DNA from: Platynereis dumerilii
Taxonomy: Eukaryota > Annelida > Polychaeta > Phyllodocida > Nereididae
Assembly (NCBI GenBank): GCA_026936325.1
Contig: JAPTHN010000038.1
Coordinates: forward strand, 1 to 64,000
Reading direction: 5' to 3'
Length of the DNA: 64,000 bases
Positions 1-12,699 of this stretch are shown here, one piece after another. Positions within the stretch are counted from its first letter, which is position 1. Each line of letters starts with the position of its first letter. A model generated the notes under the pieces. The model saw nothing but the letters and a program-made list of their open reading frames with translations. It did no database searches and was not told the origin of the DNA. Both the position numbers and the translations under genes were made by a program.

Positions 1-2029
1 AATTCTGAACGGTCCCTTAGCAAACCATGAGTGAAAGCCTGTTCATTGGTTAGCTTTTGGAGTGCGTCCGGCGTAATCACTGAATTCTATGTAAACTAAG
101 TATGTTTTTAAGTTAACATAGCTGACAAAATTAGAAGTAGGGTCCTAATAATACATTTTGCATTTAGATGTCTAAATTACACCTTTTTAATTTAGTTAGC
201 TCATTTTGAGAAAAATACAAAAAACCGAAAAAATTACAGATTTTGGACTTTTTTTTTGGAATTTTTGGCAATGACTAAATGATAAACTTAAACAGTTATT
301 AAAATTAAACATATTAGGAAACAACGTTTATGACCTTTCTGATGTTGAATGCAAATTTTTGCATTGACATGGCAAGTTCAAAATGCACAAAATATGAAAA
401 TACCCATTTCCTCACCATTTTCCTTCTAATGTTATGCTCAGCAATCTAATGTGAACAAAAATTAATATGAGAGTGTGTTATATGATTGCCTTGCATACAT
501 TTGTCATATCACCCTGTTCAAATTTATGATATTTCAACAAATAAAGGTAAATATTGCCAAATTATCACCAGCTGATGACTATCAATGTCCTCAGCCCCTG
601 GCCACATGGCACTCACCCTAGAACTGTCATCACTCTTCCATGACCCTCTCAAAGTGTCATGGCTCAGTCATGATTTTGCAGTGCTCAAAATCATCTTTGA
701 CAGGCTATTTAAAAAGAACTACAGCAACTATCACTTCCAAACTAAGTATAAAGTTGTATCACAGTATCAACTAACTCTATGAATTTTGGCAAAACTATCC
801 ATTACATAATGAGGAAAAGAACCAGACGGTGCTTGAGAAATTACGGAACTATCATCTGCTGCTGATGACTTTGCAGTATTTCGCGAAATTTGATAGAATT
901 AAGTCCCGCTACTGACATGCTGCTGTGTGATGAGGGTGGCTGCACAGAGATCAGACTTTCTTCTGATACCCAAGTGATCAACCCCGCAAACTCAATCATC
1001 CTGTCAGGGCCAGGACTTGGCTGAAATTGCAATTGTCCTCATATGAAGGTAATTTCCCTGACTGCCTAACACAAGTCTCAAATCATGTTTCAGTCAATTT
1101 TGGACGTTGTTTCATAAAATTTTCCTGCTGCTTTGCTTAATTATAGATTTATAAGATATCATTAATCAAATATTGTGAGATATATTTACATTATAAATAT
1201 TTATAAATACAATGGATTTGGACTTCTTGGCAGAAAAGCTGCTGAAAGCCGAGGGTCTGCTGCTGTGCCGCCTATTCTTTCTGCTTATAAAAACCTTACC
1301 ATTTGCATAAAGCTATATTCAGAAACATTTTAGCATAGAAGCTGATGATGTACCTCACTTTGTGCTTGAAACTCATAGAACTATATAGCCCAGCCTGAGA
1401 AAAACCAGCTTCTACTAAGCAGATAATTCTGCTCTGGATCTAATTAAGATTGGCAGTTGTTGGCAAAAAATACATTATGTCATATCTAAAAGTCTAAAAA
1501 GTACTGATGAAGTTGTTCCAACTAAATTATACTACTCTTACTGAAACCATGCAAGAGGCTCTGTTAGTCTATGGATAACCCTTTATTTCTGACTATTACC
1601 ATATTAAACATTTTCATTCTTCAGTTTGTAATGTGGTCCCTTCCATGCCTTGGTTTCTAAACTTTTTCTATTCAATTTATTTGTCAAGAAGGAGACTGGT
1701 CCGTCATTTCGTCCCAAAATTTCACTTTGTGTATTGTGATTCTGTGCAAGCCGTGATTTTTCCTGAAATCGTATTTTGCAAAGCAGCTTATATACATATA
1801 TATGGAACTATTGCTTTCAAATTTTTTAAACTTATATTAACTTAAATAAACTTAATTTACACTGTATTCAATGAATGAGCAGGACACCCACAAAAAGCTA
1901 GCTCAGGAACATTCCTTCACTTATGTCACGTAAATTGGGCCAATTTTGCAATTTTCCACACTTCCGTTATGGTTCGATGCTAAGTTGAAGGTCTCGTGGC
2001 CAGTCTCAGAACCATATTTATATGACCTC
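1..2029. other. No gene recognised
   Basis: AT-rich DNA with only short open frames that lack recognisable motifs or convincing splice context. I see no RNA gene, transposon end or tandem array here. Confidence 0.5.
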
Positions 2030-2200
2030 AGCCTTGGCTCGGTCTCGGTGCCAAATCCTTGGTCTTGCCTCGGTCTCGGGTGTCTTTGGGCCAGTGTTGG
2101 AGGTCTTCGAGGCCCGTCTCGAGCCTACATTTTGATGGCCTGGGTCTCGGCCTTGGAGATTGATGCCTCAGTCTCTGATATCCCGCCTCGACTACATCAC
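2030..2200. repeat. Degenerate GGTCTCG-type simple repeat
   Basis: The stretch is dominated by variants of GGTCTCGG, GTCTTGG and GCCTCGG, more GC-rich than its surroundings. Short open frames on both strands come from this low complexity and are not gene evidence. Confidence 0.55.
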
Positions 2201-2220
2201 TGGTTACAGGTGTGATTCTC

Positions 2221-3180
2221 ACATGACAGATAGATGAACGATCTCTCTGAGAGCTTTAAAATGATATGCCATATGTCTCAGAGAAGTAAATAGTTGCTTC
2301 ACAAATTGTCGGTAAACTTTTGAAGTCCTGGACGCTGATTGACGCTCTTGATGTGAAGCGATGATAATATGCGATATGGAAATATTTGTCTAGGTCAGAT
2401 TCTCTGGGTGATCATCAATAATTTAAGTTAAATCACGTCTAGCATTACACATGTTACTCAGAATCGGCTGAATTCCAAACTCACAATATTTCGTACACGT
2501 CAGACAAAAAATGAGTACTTTCTTTCATATAAAAATACAATTTTAGCAAATAAACTTAATTCCGAGGGAAGACTTCCAAATGCAAATTATGGCATAGTAG
2601 GGGATTGAAGAGAGGTAGAGACAGACTGAGGTCTTACATTAGACAAAATTGATTCCTTTTGTATCCATAATAGGTAAGGTAAAAGTCATACTTCAAGTAT
2701 TCAGAATCAAGGCTCACAAATGACATTTTTGGCGATTTACAGCTTTTTTTGCCAAAATCAGAGATATTTGAATATGCTATATCTTTAGAACTATTAGAGA
2801 TAAAGACATGGGAATAGCGTCAAAATGTCCGCAATATCCAAGTTTATATTCAAGTATCATACACATATGGGGTCTATATCTAACAGTTTCTGAGTTATTT
2901 GCAAAAAACCTGATTTTTATGGCGGCCATCTTGGATTTATGCTTATTTGGGGGTGTTCCACCATTTGGATTTTCCATGACTTTTAGTATGTCTTTCTTGA
3001 CATATTTAGGGACCAAATGCCACTGGAACCATTTCTGTTGCAATTTGTTCCCGGTTGCACCCCATATTTTCATATAATGACTAGACTACAACTGAACCTG
3101 CCAACAGAGGACCACGATTTATGATTATAGTATATAGAATAAATATTGGTCAACCAACAGGACAGGGCAAAATATATTCA
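2221..3180. other. No gene; possible old interspersed repeat at 2700-3080
   Basis: No gene seen. Positions 2700-3080 contain the phrase ATGGCGGCCATCTTGGATTT and are open on both strands for about 90 codons. The same ATGGCGGCCAT-type phrase recurs in the 12.7-13.7 kb tandem array, so this looks like old repeat sequence rather than an exon. Confidence 0.4.
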
Positions 3181-3202
3181 ACAGCATGCAGTGAGTACAA
3201 TG

Positions 3203-3307
3203 GCAAAATTATTGAAATTGCTGTGAATGCTTATGCAGCAAAATTATTGAAATTGCTGTGAATGCTTATGCAGCAAAATTATTGAAATTGCTGTGAATGC
3301 TTATGCA
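3203..3307 (+). repeat. 35-bp tandem repeat, three copies
   Basis: A 35-bp unit beginning GCAAAATTATTGAAATTGCT occurs three times head to tail without visible differences (3203-3237, 3238-3272, 3273-3307). Near identity suggests a recent local duplication. Confidence 0.9.
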
Positions 3308-3618
3308 GCATTTATTCACCATGCAATATTGTCCAGAGGATCCCAATTTTTTGAATTAATAAAAATCATCCGAGTATTGACTCAGACTCAGACAACTTTA
3401 TTTATGTTCAGCTGTACTATACTTAAACGACGATTTAGTCATTCTTTGCACATCCTTCTTAATTCCTTCGCAGAGCCTTTGACCCTTTACTTTTCGCGTG
3501 CAGGGCCACCTTGAGGGGTAGGAGTTGATCCAGCAAAAATCCGTATGCTTGGACATCCACAAGGCCCTCAATATCACTAAAGTCAAATCATTCCCATTTT
3601 TCGTACCTTAGTGCTCCT

Positions 3619-3883
3619 ATAGTTTGATCCCCAAAGTGAAACAACCCTGAAATTGAAAACAGGTTTAACGAAATTAGTAATGCTCATGGTTCTGAAACAT
3701 TTTCAGTTTCATATACTGCAATTATAACAACTTTAATGTGGTTTCATACATTTAAGTTGTGATAATTGCTGTACATGTAACTGAAAAAGTGTCAGAACCA
3801 TGAGCATTGCAAATTTGGATAAACCTGTTGGTTTCTTTTGTTTTTCAGGGTTGGTCCACTTTGCCTCCCGGGGATCCAATTAT
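3619..3883. mobile_element. Short inverted-repeat DNA element (MITE-like), 265 bp
   Basis: The left end ATAGTTTGATCCCC pairs with the complement of the right end, ATAATTGGATCCCC. The arms continue inward through ACCCTGAAA, and ATGCTCATGGTTCTGA is mirrored as TCAGAACCATGAGCAT. There is no coding capacity, so it is a non-autonomous palindromic element. Superfamily not assigned and no target duplication is evident. Confidence 0.7.
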
Positions 3884-3899
3884 ATTCAACCTCAATTGT

Positions 3900-4768
3900 A
3901 AACAAACTTTAAAATGCTTACCTTCGCAAATGTGTCCTGTCTCTGGGACTGAGCTGAACAAACGAATGGATCCAGGCAAATGGACTAGCTTCAACTCCCA
4001 CCCAATATACCATGAGCAATAATTGTAGCCAATTTGAAATAAGTGCTGACCTGACCCTCAGTTTTGCTGAATACACACTAATATTTCAATGTGCTCCTGC
4101 CACGTAGCTCGCTTGTTGATGGGTGGAATAGTGCCATTGTCATTATCTCTCATGCTCTATTTTACATCATCCTATAATATTCTCTGATCTAGCTTCTGAC
4201 TACATCTGATACTATACAGAATGGTCATATCGTCAGTTTCATATAAACCTGTACATTCCAAAATCATTGTCGTTTACCACCTCAGAAACCTCTAGAATTA
4301 CAGGCAGGGTATAAAATAAGAAGATATGATCACTGCGCTTATTGTCTTTGGCGAACTATCACCATTAATATGGATGACCAATTGGTGTTCTTAAGGGCTG
4401 GCATTGTGATATCAAGAATTACAAATTTCCGAAAGATGACTGATTGATCATCATCCGGCAGACAAAAGTATCAAATTGGCTGAAATACAAAGTATATTGT
4501 GGGGATTCTACAGTTCACCATAATTTAGCACAAAAAGGATGAATTTGATCACAACACAAATTCAGATTGATCACTGCACATTTCAAATTGATCACTGCAC
4601 ATTTTGGGATCGTTGCACGCTTATTTTACACCCTGAATTTGCAGGCCTGTGTGTAATAAGGAATAAATAATTATGTGAGGCTCCCACTCATTTCTACACT
4701 TTTAAAGATGTTTGTTTGCCAAATCATAACGTAAATAAGCAGACCAATAATTAAGGCTCATGTTTTAG
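3900..4768. other. No gene recognised
   Basis: No exon-like frame. A short imperfect tandem of TTCAAATTGATCACTGCACA lies near 4560-4605. Confidence 0.4.
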
Positions 4769-5535
4769 TGTATATTTCTAGATATATGCTACCTTAACTA
4801 CCTGGTAGTGTTTTTTTAGATGTAACTAATTTATCCACATCTTGGGGCGTGTTGAAGCTGTGTCCCAATTTTGAGATTACCACTGTCTTTACCGTAACCA
4901 AAGAGTTTCAGTTGCCACCAGAGTATGTCAATAGGCCTACAGCATGATGTCTCCAGATGCCAGTATAGTGTAAAGAACCAGGATATAACTACTCTTTTAG
5001 GATATCATTAGGAAAGCCGGAGCTGCCATCTGTTAGTCAGACGATGAAATAGGTATTATCTTGACTTTGTCGCAACTAAACTTCGTCTTTACCGAACCCT
5101 CAAGAGCAGAGGGAGTTCAAAAGGTAGAATGATGTAAATGACACCATTGGTTTAGGAGGCTGTTCCAGCAGTAGTTGTGGTACTCTGAATGATTTAGTCC
5201 ACTGTCTCTGGAAGAAATGCTGCATAACATGTCTTTTCCATGGCCAAAATCGGTCTTCACTCTTCACCGTAGTCAAATCAATGCAAATATGCTGTGACAT
5301 GGTAAAGACAAGGGTGATTTTATTGTGCCCGGTAAAGACAGTTTTTTAAAGTAATTGAAAATGTCACATTTTCACCCAAATTAGTTATCCTGTTGTATGC
5401 AGCATTGTAGTACCACATATGCATTATATTAACAGAATAAAATAGTAGTTGAGTATCATTGGCTCAGCTTCCTGACCTAAAAAATTGGCAATGGTTTTAC
5501 TGTTGCTGCGCGTTTTGGTGAAAATGACCCGCGTG
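4769..5535 (+). repeat. Interspersed repeat R1, copy 1
   Basis: About 770 bp match, in the same orientation, a second copy at about 56831-57955. Shared phrases include GCATGATGTCTCCAGATGCCA and CTGCCATCTGTTAGTCAGAC. Internal inverted motifs CGTCTTTACCG and CGGTAAAGAC suggest a DNA element, but I see no transposase. The small minus-strand frame inside is present in both copies and is repeat sequence. Confidence 0.75.
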
Positions 5536-5685
5536 CACCCCAGAAAGTCTTATGTTTATCAATGTATTTCAATAAGAACAAATTCTAAACAAATGTTAGA
5601 CATTTTAAATTATTTATATCTCCAGAGCACCATTTTGCTAGAAGTAATTTCTGGCAGGTTCAATCACAGTTATCAAATTAAGTTA

Positions 5686-5691
5686 TTTATT
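5686..5691 (-). terminator. Poly(A) signal AATAAA of gene A
   Basis: The minus strand reads AATAAA 25 bases beyond the stop codon of gene A. The position fits a compact 3' UTR and supports the chosen last exon. Confidence 0.55.
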
Positions 5692-5715
5692 TCAGTTTCT
5701 ATAGTAATCATATAG

Positions 5716-6500
5716 TCAGGTTGGGCAGGGTTTGAACCCGGAAGGACATTTACACCCGTCCTTCTCAACGCAGCACCGGAAGACCCCTTCGTAATTAGCC
5801 ACAGCGCATCTGGATGACCTTCCAACGAGGTCAACCTCAAGGTCAACTGGGGATCTGGATTGCAGCATCTTGTAGTTACAGCCATTCTTCACATGTCTGG
5901 GGCATTTGCAACCCCTCTTAGAATACTTGTCACAGCACATATACATTTCACCCGTCACGACTACTCTGAAATGCAATGAAAAGGACAGCCTTATGATTGG
6001 ATAAATCAGGTATATATCTAGTGAACAATTCCACAAATGCAGTACTCCATTTTTTTTAAGTTGAGCACAATGTAGGGTACAGAACATCATTATTTGACTA
6101 TATTTTTTCAAAAATCCATGTTGGTTTTTGGCTTTGAAACTTGGTTTTTCAAAAAACCATTTTGAATCTAAAAAAACAATTCTGTCTATAAATTTTTTAG
6201 AGTGAGCTCAAATTGGGGGTTTTAGGAGATCTAATCCTACGATTGCGGACTCAAAATTCACTTCTTTTGTTGAAATTGCAAGAATTATACTTACGGACAA
6301 GTCTTAGAAGCCCTGGTGTCGAGTAAGAGGTGTCTCTTTGCCAAGGAGCATGGTTCGGTTTCTTCAGTGCATCCTTCGCAGGTAAGGCAGCAGATGTAGC
6401 CGGTGTTTGTGTTGCCAGATACCTCGCACACATTGCCAGCCTCCGTCACCATCAAGGCGGACGCAAGACACAGGCAGGTGGTGATGAATAGTACACTCAT
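5716..6500 (-). CDS. Gene A: secreted cysteine-rich protein with three six-cysteine modules (novel family)
   Basis: Two coding exons, complement(6295-6500) and complement(5716-5965), joined by a 329-bp GT-AG intron in phase 2 (TGT CC|gtaagt; tttcag|A), give 151 residues. Residues 1-22 form a signal peptide (MSVLFITTCLCLASALMVTE). Module 1 is Cys25, 37, 38, 41, 44, 51. A basic pair KR lies at 55-56. Module 2 is Cys68, 79, 80, 88, 90, 98. Module 3 is Cys122, 133, 134, 140, 142, 149, close to the C-terminus. Each module reads C-x(10-11)-CC-x(2-7)-C-x(1-2)-C-x(6-7)-C. The start is the first ATG of the frame, five bases after a likely acceptor (ttcag at 6506-6508), implying a 5' non-coding exon. 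Same plan as genes B and C. Likely secreted, with processing at KR inferred. Function unknown; I recognise no named domain. Confidence 0.8.
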
Positions 6501-6509
6501 TTTTTCTGA

Positions 6510-6795
6510 AGTGTTGAAAATAAAGATTCTGATATCTATTTTTTTGTCTCATGGGCCGACCAGATGTTTTTGTAAACGGCTATGGATTTTTGGTGACAAA
6601 AAAAAGGCAAAAATAAAAGGAAGTTTTCCTACGCGTAAAATGACCCCCCGAACTATCATGATCTAAATTTGGCCCATTAGACCAACTTGGTGTCCGATGG
6701 CTTCTTTTACTTTGGCTCTGTCAGATATGCAAATTAAACCGCATCAAATTTCATGTTGACCATCAATTAAATATTCTGAGATTATCTCACGGATT
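6510..6795. other. Upstream region of gene A
   Basis: Presumed first intron and promoter side of gene A on the minus strand. I cannot place the 5' non-coding exon or a TATA box. Confidence 0.3.
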
Positions 6796-7664
6796 AGAGT
6801 AGGGTGGGGCATTCAGCCCCCCCTTAACTAGGAGGTGTGATTTGACCTACTTTTTATTGTCGAATATTTGAATGCTTATGCTGTCAGGAAGGGATCACCT
6901 CACTTTACTTATAACTAGTGAAACAACTGTCGGCCATTTTTGTAAAAAAATTGAAAATGGCCTTTTAACCCCACCCATCGGGCAACTGCAAGAAGCCCCC
7001 CTATTATAATCCTACAGCTTTTCTTTTTGCGAGTGCATTCAGCTTGAAAGTCATTTCTTGGGGTTCTTCTATCATTTTTAAGGAATTCTATTCACTTTTC
7101 TGAATTTCAAAATATTTCTGTTCATACCTTTTTTTTTTTTTGCCCTGTTTCAATTTCGGCCAGATTTTTTTCTATTTTGATTAGCTATTCTATCAAGATT
7201 TAAGGTAAAGTACACATTATTAAATGTTTCCTAAAGCAGCTTCGAGGCCTTAGTGAAGGGGGCCTCATGCCCCATATCATGTGGGCCACTCGCCCCAAAC
7301 CCACATATTTTAATCTGACATCCATATGAACTAAAATGCAAAAAACATGATCCAAATGATATTTATGTGATGGGCATAAAGGGAAGCAATGCAGATATCC
7401 ACTATGCTTTTAAAAATTTCCAAAGTTATTTCTGACAACCTCCTTTAAAGAATTAATCAAAGTTACAAAAACCATGCACGTTTTTTTGTTTCTTCAATTT
7501 CTACTATGGTTTGGTGCTATTTGCCCTGAAAATTTGTGTTGTCATCTATAACGCCTCTAGATTCAATCCTATCAATAAGAAAACGCACCAACAATGTAAG
7601 TTTGGATATAACGCGGGGGGGGGGGGGGCTCTTCAAACCCGGGCTTCTTGCCCCACCCTACTCT
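6796..7664 (+). mobile_element. Inverted-repeat DNA element, copy 1 (AGAGTAGGGTGGGGCA termini)
   Basis: The left end AGAGTAGGGTGGGGCA is the exact complement of the right end TGCCCCACCCTACTCT. ATT flanks both sides, a possible 3-bp target duplication. A related 903-bp copy lies inverted at 47350-48252, and both contain the phrase CAATGTAAGTTTGGATATA or its variant. A run of about 14 G precedes the right end. No transposase seen. Confidence 0.75.
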
Positions 7665-7779
7665 ATTGCCCTGCCCTACTCTATTGCCCTATACAAAAAG
7701 GTTACATTCGAAAAGAGGAGTTATGCAGGTATTATAAATGAGTCCACTATCATATTTAGAGTACATTTTTAAGGTTTCT

Positions 7780-9330
7780 TTTTGTAATAGGTAATCAAAT
7801 ATCTAATAAATAACTGTTAGATTGTACTAATCTGCTTACAATCAAGAAGAAACGTGAGAATTCATATCATGAAAATTAGATATTCTTTCTCTAAAATGAG
7901 TAAAGGAAACTATGAAAAATAAGACGATTTCCATAGGGATCATAAATGTGTCCACTTTTGAATTGCAATAATTATAATAATAATTATGGATGACATTGTT
8001 TTTTGTAGCAGGCAATTATTGCTCAATATTTTTAACTTGCAGGTATTTCCACCTTCACGCATTCGATAACTATCATGATTATATCAATCCGGAGAACTTC
8101 ACGACAACAATTTTGTGCAATTTGTTAGTTAAAGTGAAGGAATTTGTATTTACTGTCATTTTTTTTACAATAACAATAACATGAGCCTATTATAAACCTT
8201 TTACATCCGACTCCGTTGAATTAATACGATATCAAAATTAGAAAAATATTTACATAAAATGTGCTATGCATTGTAAATGTACTCACTGTGAAATGGCTGG
8301 GTGAGAGGTTAATGCCAGAGGCGTTGGGACCAGTATAGACCATGTATGTTTGGGGTGCTGCCAGTATTTACCCAATTGTGTTCTTCTCATTGCCATTTCC
8401 GGGCTTTGCCTTATTAACTAGGCAGAGCAAATAATAGACTAATTTGCCATTAACCCCTAGAACAATTGCTACCACAGGCTATTTTGTGTCATCATCAACA
8501 AGACTAAGCACTCTGTTTTCATTTTCAGACAATTTTGTCATCTTTGTCATTATTAGATCACAAATTTGTTCAACGAACACAGAACACTGTGTGTTATGTA
8601 AATGATGTTATTTATGTACTTGGCACATTGTGGTATGATTTATATACACATAGAGACATTGCAGACTGCAGCCTACAGATATTAGATCATGCAAACAGAC
8701 AAATTGATATCAAACAATAGATTGGTCTCCATCTGTAGTTCAGAATTTATGTGTAGGTGGCATATCAAAGCAATAGCAGAATAGGAGCCCTGCTGGAATC
8801 TCCTTTGTGTGTCAACAAGGTGATTGGTGTCAACCAACATGGGTGGATTCGCCTGTATGTGTATGGGCCTCTCATACCTAATGAATAAGAGTCTGAAATA
8901 ATAAAAAGTAAACAAAAGGACTTCTGAGGACTGAACATGATGTTTTAACCATGTTTTGCACACTACCTGCAGTGTTTCATGATCCTTGCAGTCATCCTTC
9001 ACCATCTAGCACGCTGGTTGGAGCTGACACATCAGTAGTTCCATAAAATCCATGAATTTTTACAGGTAGTTGCATTATCTAATGGTCCTCACACAGGGTC
9101 ACTGGTTTACAACTGGGTCAAGGCCTTACACTGGTCATTCGACCATCAAGTTTTAAAATTATAAGAGAGGACAGCACCTGTTAATTGCCTGACAAGAAAA
9201 TCACAGGACTCATGCAATTGAGAGTACCAATGAACTGGAGAGTACTGGGCAGTGCTTCCCTCTTTGGTAATTTTAAAACTTGCAGTGATTCTGGACAAAT
9301 TTTCCCAGGAAAATGTGTCTGGATGACCTT
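7780..9330. other. No gene recognised
   Basis: AT-rich sequence with short frames only. I see no transposon termini, arrays or splice-supported exons. Confidence 0.4.
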
Positions 9331-9336
9331 TCCTAC

Positions 9337-9660
9337 ACTGTAAACCCATGCCGTAGGTGCCGTTGAAAAAGTGCCGTAAAACTGAGGGCGATCTCACCGT
9401 AAGTCTTTCAAAACAGTAAATTGCCGTTAATTCAACAGTAAACCGTAATTGTAACAGTCACTACCGTCAAACCTACAGGAAGATACCGTAAAATACAGAT
9501 ACGGCAATTGCCGTTACTTTTACGGGACGTTGCTGTAAAAGTAACAGCAGCCTTGCTGTTAGCTGTGAAAACGGCTAGCTGCCGTAATTTCATTGGTTAC
9601 CGTAATTGTAACAGTAAGCACTGTCAAATTTACAGCAAGTTACCGTAAGCCGCAGATTCA
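9337..9660 (+). mobile_element. CACTG-terminated, CCGTAA-rich transposon end
   Basis: Starts CACTGTAAACCCATGCCG and carries more than a dozen copies of CCGTAA, TTACGG, GCCGTTA and similar subterminal motifs. CACTG termini with repeated subterminal motifs are typical of EnSpm/CACTA-type elements. A mirror-image end lies at 21290-21609. Assignment is tentative and no transposase was seen. Confidence 0.55.
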
Positions 9661-11000
9661 GATATTTGAAATAAAAATGTAGCTGCTGTTTCAAAATCAG
9701 CAGTAATGTTATGCAACTTTATAAGATGGCATAGATAAAGGCAGCTTTGTGAACACTTTAGTTCCTTCTCGCCAGCAAATTCACACAGTGTACCTGTGGT
9801 GTTGTCCTGAAGCAAGCAGGCTACTTTCTTCCAAATTAAAAAAAAAAAACTTGAAAATAATGTAAAATTTAGAAATAAACTGCATTTTTTTATGACATTG
9901 TCCTCAGGTCCTATTTCCAAAAATAAATTTTGTCCAATATTTTTCCCCAATTTTTTTTTTCTAACTTATTGTTCACTTAATATTTTTCAAACATTATTTT
10001 TCCCCAACCATGTTTTTTACCCGATTTCATTGATTGAATAGTTCTAACTGGAATTATTTGGAATATTTGATCAGAACCTGGTATTGGTTAATGTAGAACA
10101 GGTTTTGAAAACGGGCTAATTACATTGTTGCACTGGCCAACAAATGCTTTTGAGGCGTTAAACTCAAAACTCAAACAATTTAGAATTGCTGTTATTTTAG
10201 ATATAGGCCTGTTCATAAGTTCGGATTTAATATTTCTGATAACAGTTGATATATATATATTTTGTGACTTTTCTGTTTGTTGTTATTCTTATAGGGAATT
10301 TTGCTTGATGGCAGAGATTGTCATTATAACATCTATGTTGCTTGTGAATTTTCAATTCTTACCCTTTGTTGTGCCTGTAATGTAAGTTAGAGATTTAAAC
10401 TCATTTTCACAAATTCAGTTTACCTTTGTTATTGTACGTTCCTTTATAATTGCCTTTGGACTTATTCACTTCGTGTTTCAAATAGATATTTTATACATTT
10501 TCGGTGCTAATTTAATTAGCAATTTATTAAATGGATAAAAGGAACCAAATCTGAACACAAACTTTTGCTTTCTGTGCATCGACAAATATACTATTGCTTC
10601 AACTTGTCAAAATTTAGAATTGACATTTGTTTTTCATAGGTCGTATTTCAGTATGTTTCACTTAATAATTTTTACGTTTCATTGATTTTACTATTTACTA
10701 AAGAGTTGCAAAAAAATTTTATTCTTTGTTAATATATATAGTCATAACTGTTGTTGTGAATATATTAAGTTTGATAAATTTTACGTTGGGCTGGTTTTAC
10801 CAGTAATAAATTTTCGCTCGGAATACCACGTACCAACATCTTTTGTTTTCACATAATTTTGTATCGCCTGTATGAAAATCAGGAAGCTGAAGTAACAAAA
10901 TCAGTTAAATGAACCTTTTTACATGATCAGAATTCAGTCGGAAATGCATGATGGGACATTGACTCCCTAACAAGATTGATAGTTTATATATATACTTAGG
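9661..11000. other. No gene recognised
   Basis: Very AT-rich, with short open frames rich in F, I and Y codons, as expected by chance in such DNA. Confidence 0.4.
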
Positions 11001-11006
11001 CATGTG

Positions 11007-11145
11007 CACTGTTAGAAATTTCAGTACAATCAACGGTTTTATTCCGTAATTTATACGGTCAAACGGCCGTGATCATGAAACTGTAGAAATTACAGCTTTC
11101 TTGATGTTATGATAACGTGTTTGAATTCACGGTTTAAAAACTGTA
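11007..11145 (+). mobile_element. Second CACTG-type terminus fragment
   Basis: Begins CACTGTTAGAAATTTCAGTA and continues with CCGTAATTTATACGGTCAAACGG-like motifs, resembling the subterminal repeats at 9337 and 21290. The other end of this copy is not identified. Confidence 0.4.
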
Positions 11146-11439
11146 ACTGAAGACTTAGCCTTGTTTTTTTTTTCCATGCCCTTAAATAGGCTTAATGGGC
11201 AATGCCTTAATCAAGGTGTTTAAACTTAAGAGCATTCATTTAATCTCTGGAAGCAGGACTGATATGACACATGAGCAAGGTAAGATTATTATTTCTTCAT
11301 TTGACATGCATGATAATGCTAAATTATATTTAATTGCCTATTATTTAATAACTACCATAATGGTTATATTGAGGTAATAAAATGGTATGGTTCCACAACC
11401 CACAATATTTTATTGTGAGAGATATTCCTTGATGAGGAT

Positions 11440-11650
11440 GGAGGAGGGAGGGTAAGTCTAGTGGTAGCGTGCTGGGCTGCCAATCGCTGGGTCCAGGGTT
11501 CGAATCTGGCTCTTGCTGGGTCACCTGGGCCTATGTCGGACGGCTTTTTCAATCATCCTTCACCTCATTGCCGTGTCCTCCTTCTGTCCTAATAAACCTA
11601 CTGGAGGCATAAGTACAGGATGTAAAGCCCCAATCATCTATCCATACATC
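11440..11650 (+). mobile_element. tRNA-derived SINE, plus orientation
   Basis: A tRNA-like head has an A-box-like stretch TCTAGTGGTAGCGTGC near 11456 and a B box GGGTTCGAATCT near 11497, about 43 bp apart, as in tRNA promoters. The body ends with CAGGATGTAAAGCCCCAATC and a short ATCC-rich tail. There is no cloverleaf, so it is not a tRNA gene. Confidence 0.75.
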
Positions 11651-11654
11651 CATC

Positions 11655-11815
11655 CTTGATGATGGGGCTTTACATCCTGTATTTATGCACTAGTCTTGAT
11701 GGGTTAATTAGCACAGGAGGAAGACAGGTGGCTCTGCAAGAGCTGAAGTCGAACCCTGGACCCATTGATTGGCAGCCCAACACTCTACCACTGAGCTGAT
11801 CCTCCCCCCTCCTTA
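11655..11815 (-). mobile_element. tRNA-derived SINE, minus orientation, tail to tail with its neighbour
   Basis: Read on the minus strand it has the A box TCAGCTCAGTGGTAGAG and a B box around CCAGGGTTCGAC, then the same GGATGTAAAGCCCC tail as the copy at 11440. The two copies meet at their tails and form an inverted repeat. Confidence 0.75.
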
Positions 11816-12194
11816 ACAGAGGCATTTATTAATCAATATGAATAAATTATCATCACCCTTTGGACTAGATTAACCTAAATGTTACTTTCTAATTTGTGTA
11901 CAATACTGAAATATTAATAGGCCTACTATGTAAAAATATTTTAATTTCATTGTTTTTCTTGGATCATTTAATATTTATTTATATAATTTATTTGTCATTA
12001 TTTTATGTTTTACATGTGATTATATGTACACCACTATCAATGATTTAAAAATAGCTTTGCATTGAGTGTGTCACTTAAGGACTTTGGTCTGGGTTTCATT
12101 GGTGATGTTTGCAGACTTAAGACTTAAGCACCGAAGGCAATCAACTCAATAGCAAACTATCAACAACAAGCTTCTAGTCTAAGCCTATACAAGT

Positions 12195-12610
12195 TAAAGA
12201 GTGTTGTCTAATTTTCAGATTCAGGACAGAGGCTGATGAACATGTGTCTCAATTGTGCAATGCTTGTTCATGGAGAGGCCTTTCATGGTTGTTTCTTCAG
12301 GTCTTTGAAGCTGTCAACTCTTCCAAGGTTTGTGGCACATTGATCTCAACAACATTTTTATGTCTGCTCTCCTTTCCTCTAAATAACTAATGCAAAAACT
12401 CACTCAGTTATATAATATGTCTGCCCTCAACTAGTGAAAAAAAGTAATTTGTTAGTAATCACTGAGGTTTGCAATATTTCACATATAATATATTTGCATT
12501 AATTTCCAAATGTAATTGCATGTTTTGCAACAGTTTAACTTCCAAGTTCTCCTGGCTTATTTTGCAAATTATGGACATCCAATGGTTTTTAGCTCGTCTG
12601 TTTTCTTTGA
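12195..12610 (+). repeat. Duplicated segment, copy 1
   Basis: About 400 bp match 14775-15125 in the same orientation. Shared phrases are TTTTCAGATTCA, GGCACATTGATC and GTTTAACTTCC. Both copies precede a tandem-repeat block, so a larger unit of single-copy plus repeat DNA was probably duplicated. Confidence 0.65.
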
Positions 12611-12699
12611 AAATGAAGAGCTATTGTCGTCACTCGATCGTCAGCGTCATTGTCCCGGTTAAGTTTTGTGTAAGTGTCCATTTGTGACCTTAGGTTTCC

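Noticed and set aside
2028-2222. Arginine- and proline-rich minus-strand frame
   Set aside because: Product of the degenerate GGTCTCG simple repeat.
9146-9397. 83-codon minus-strand frame
   Set aside because: It runs into the transposon end at 9337 and has no motif.
11456-11508. tRNA gene
   Set aside because: A and B boxes are present but there is no acceptor stem or cloverleaf. The SINE body and a second copy explain it.
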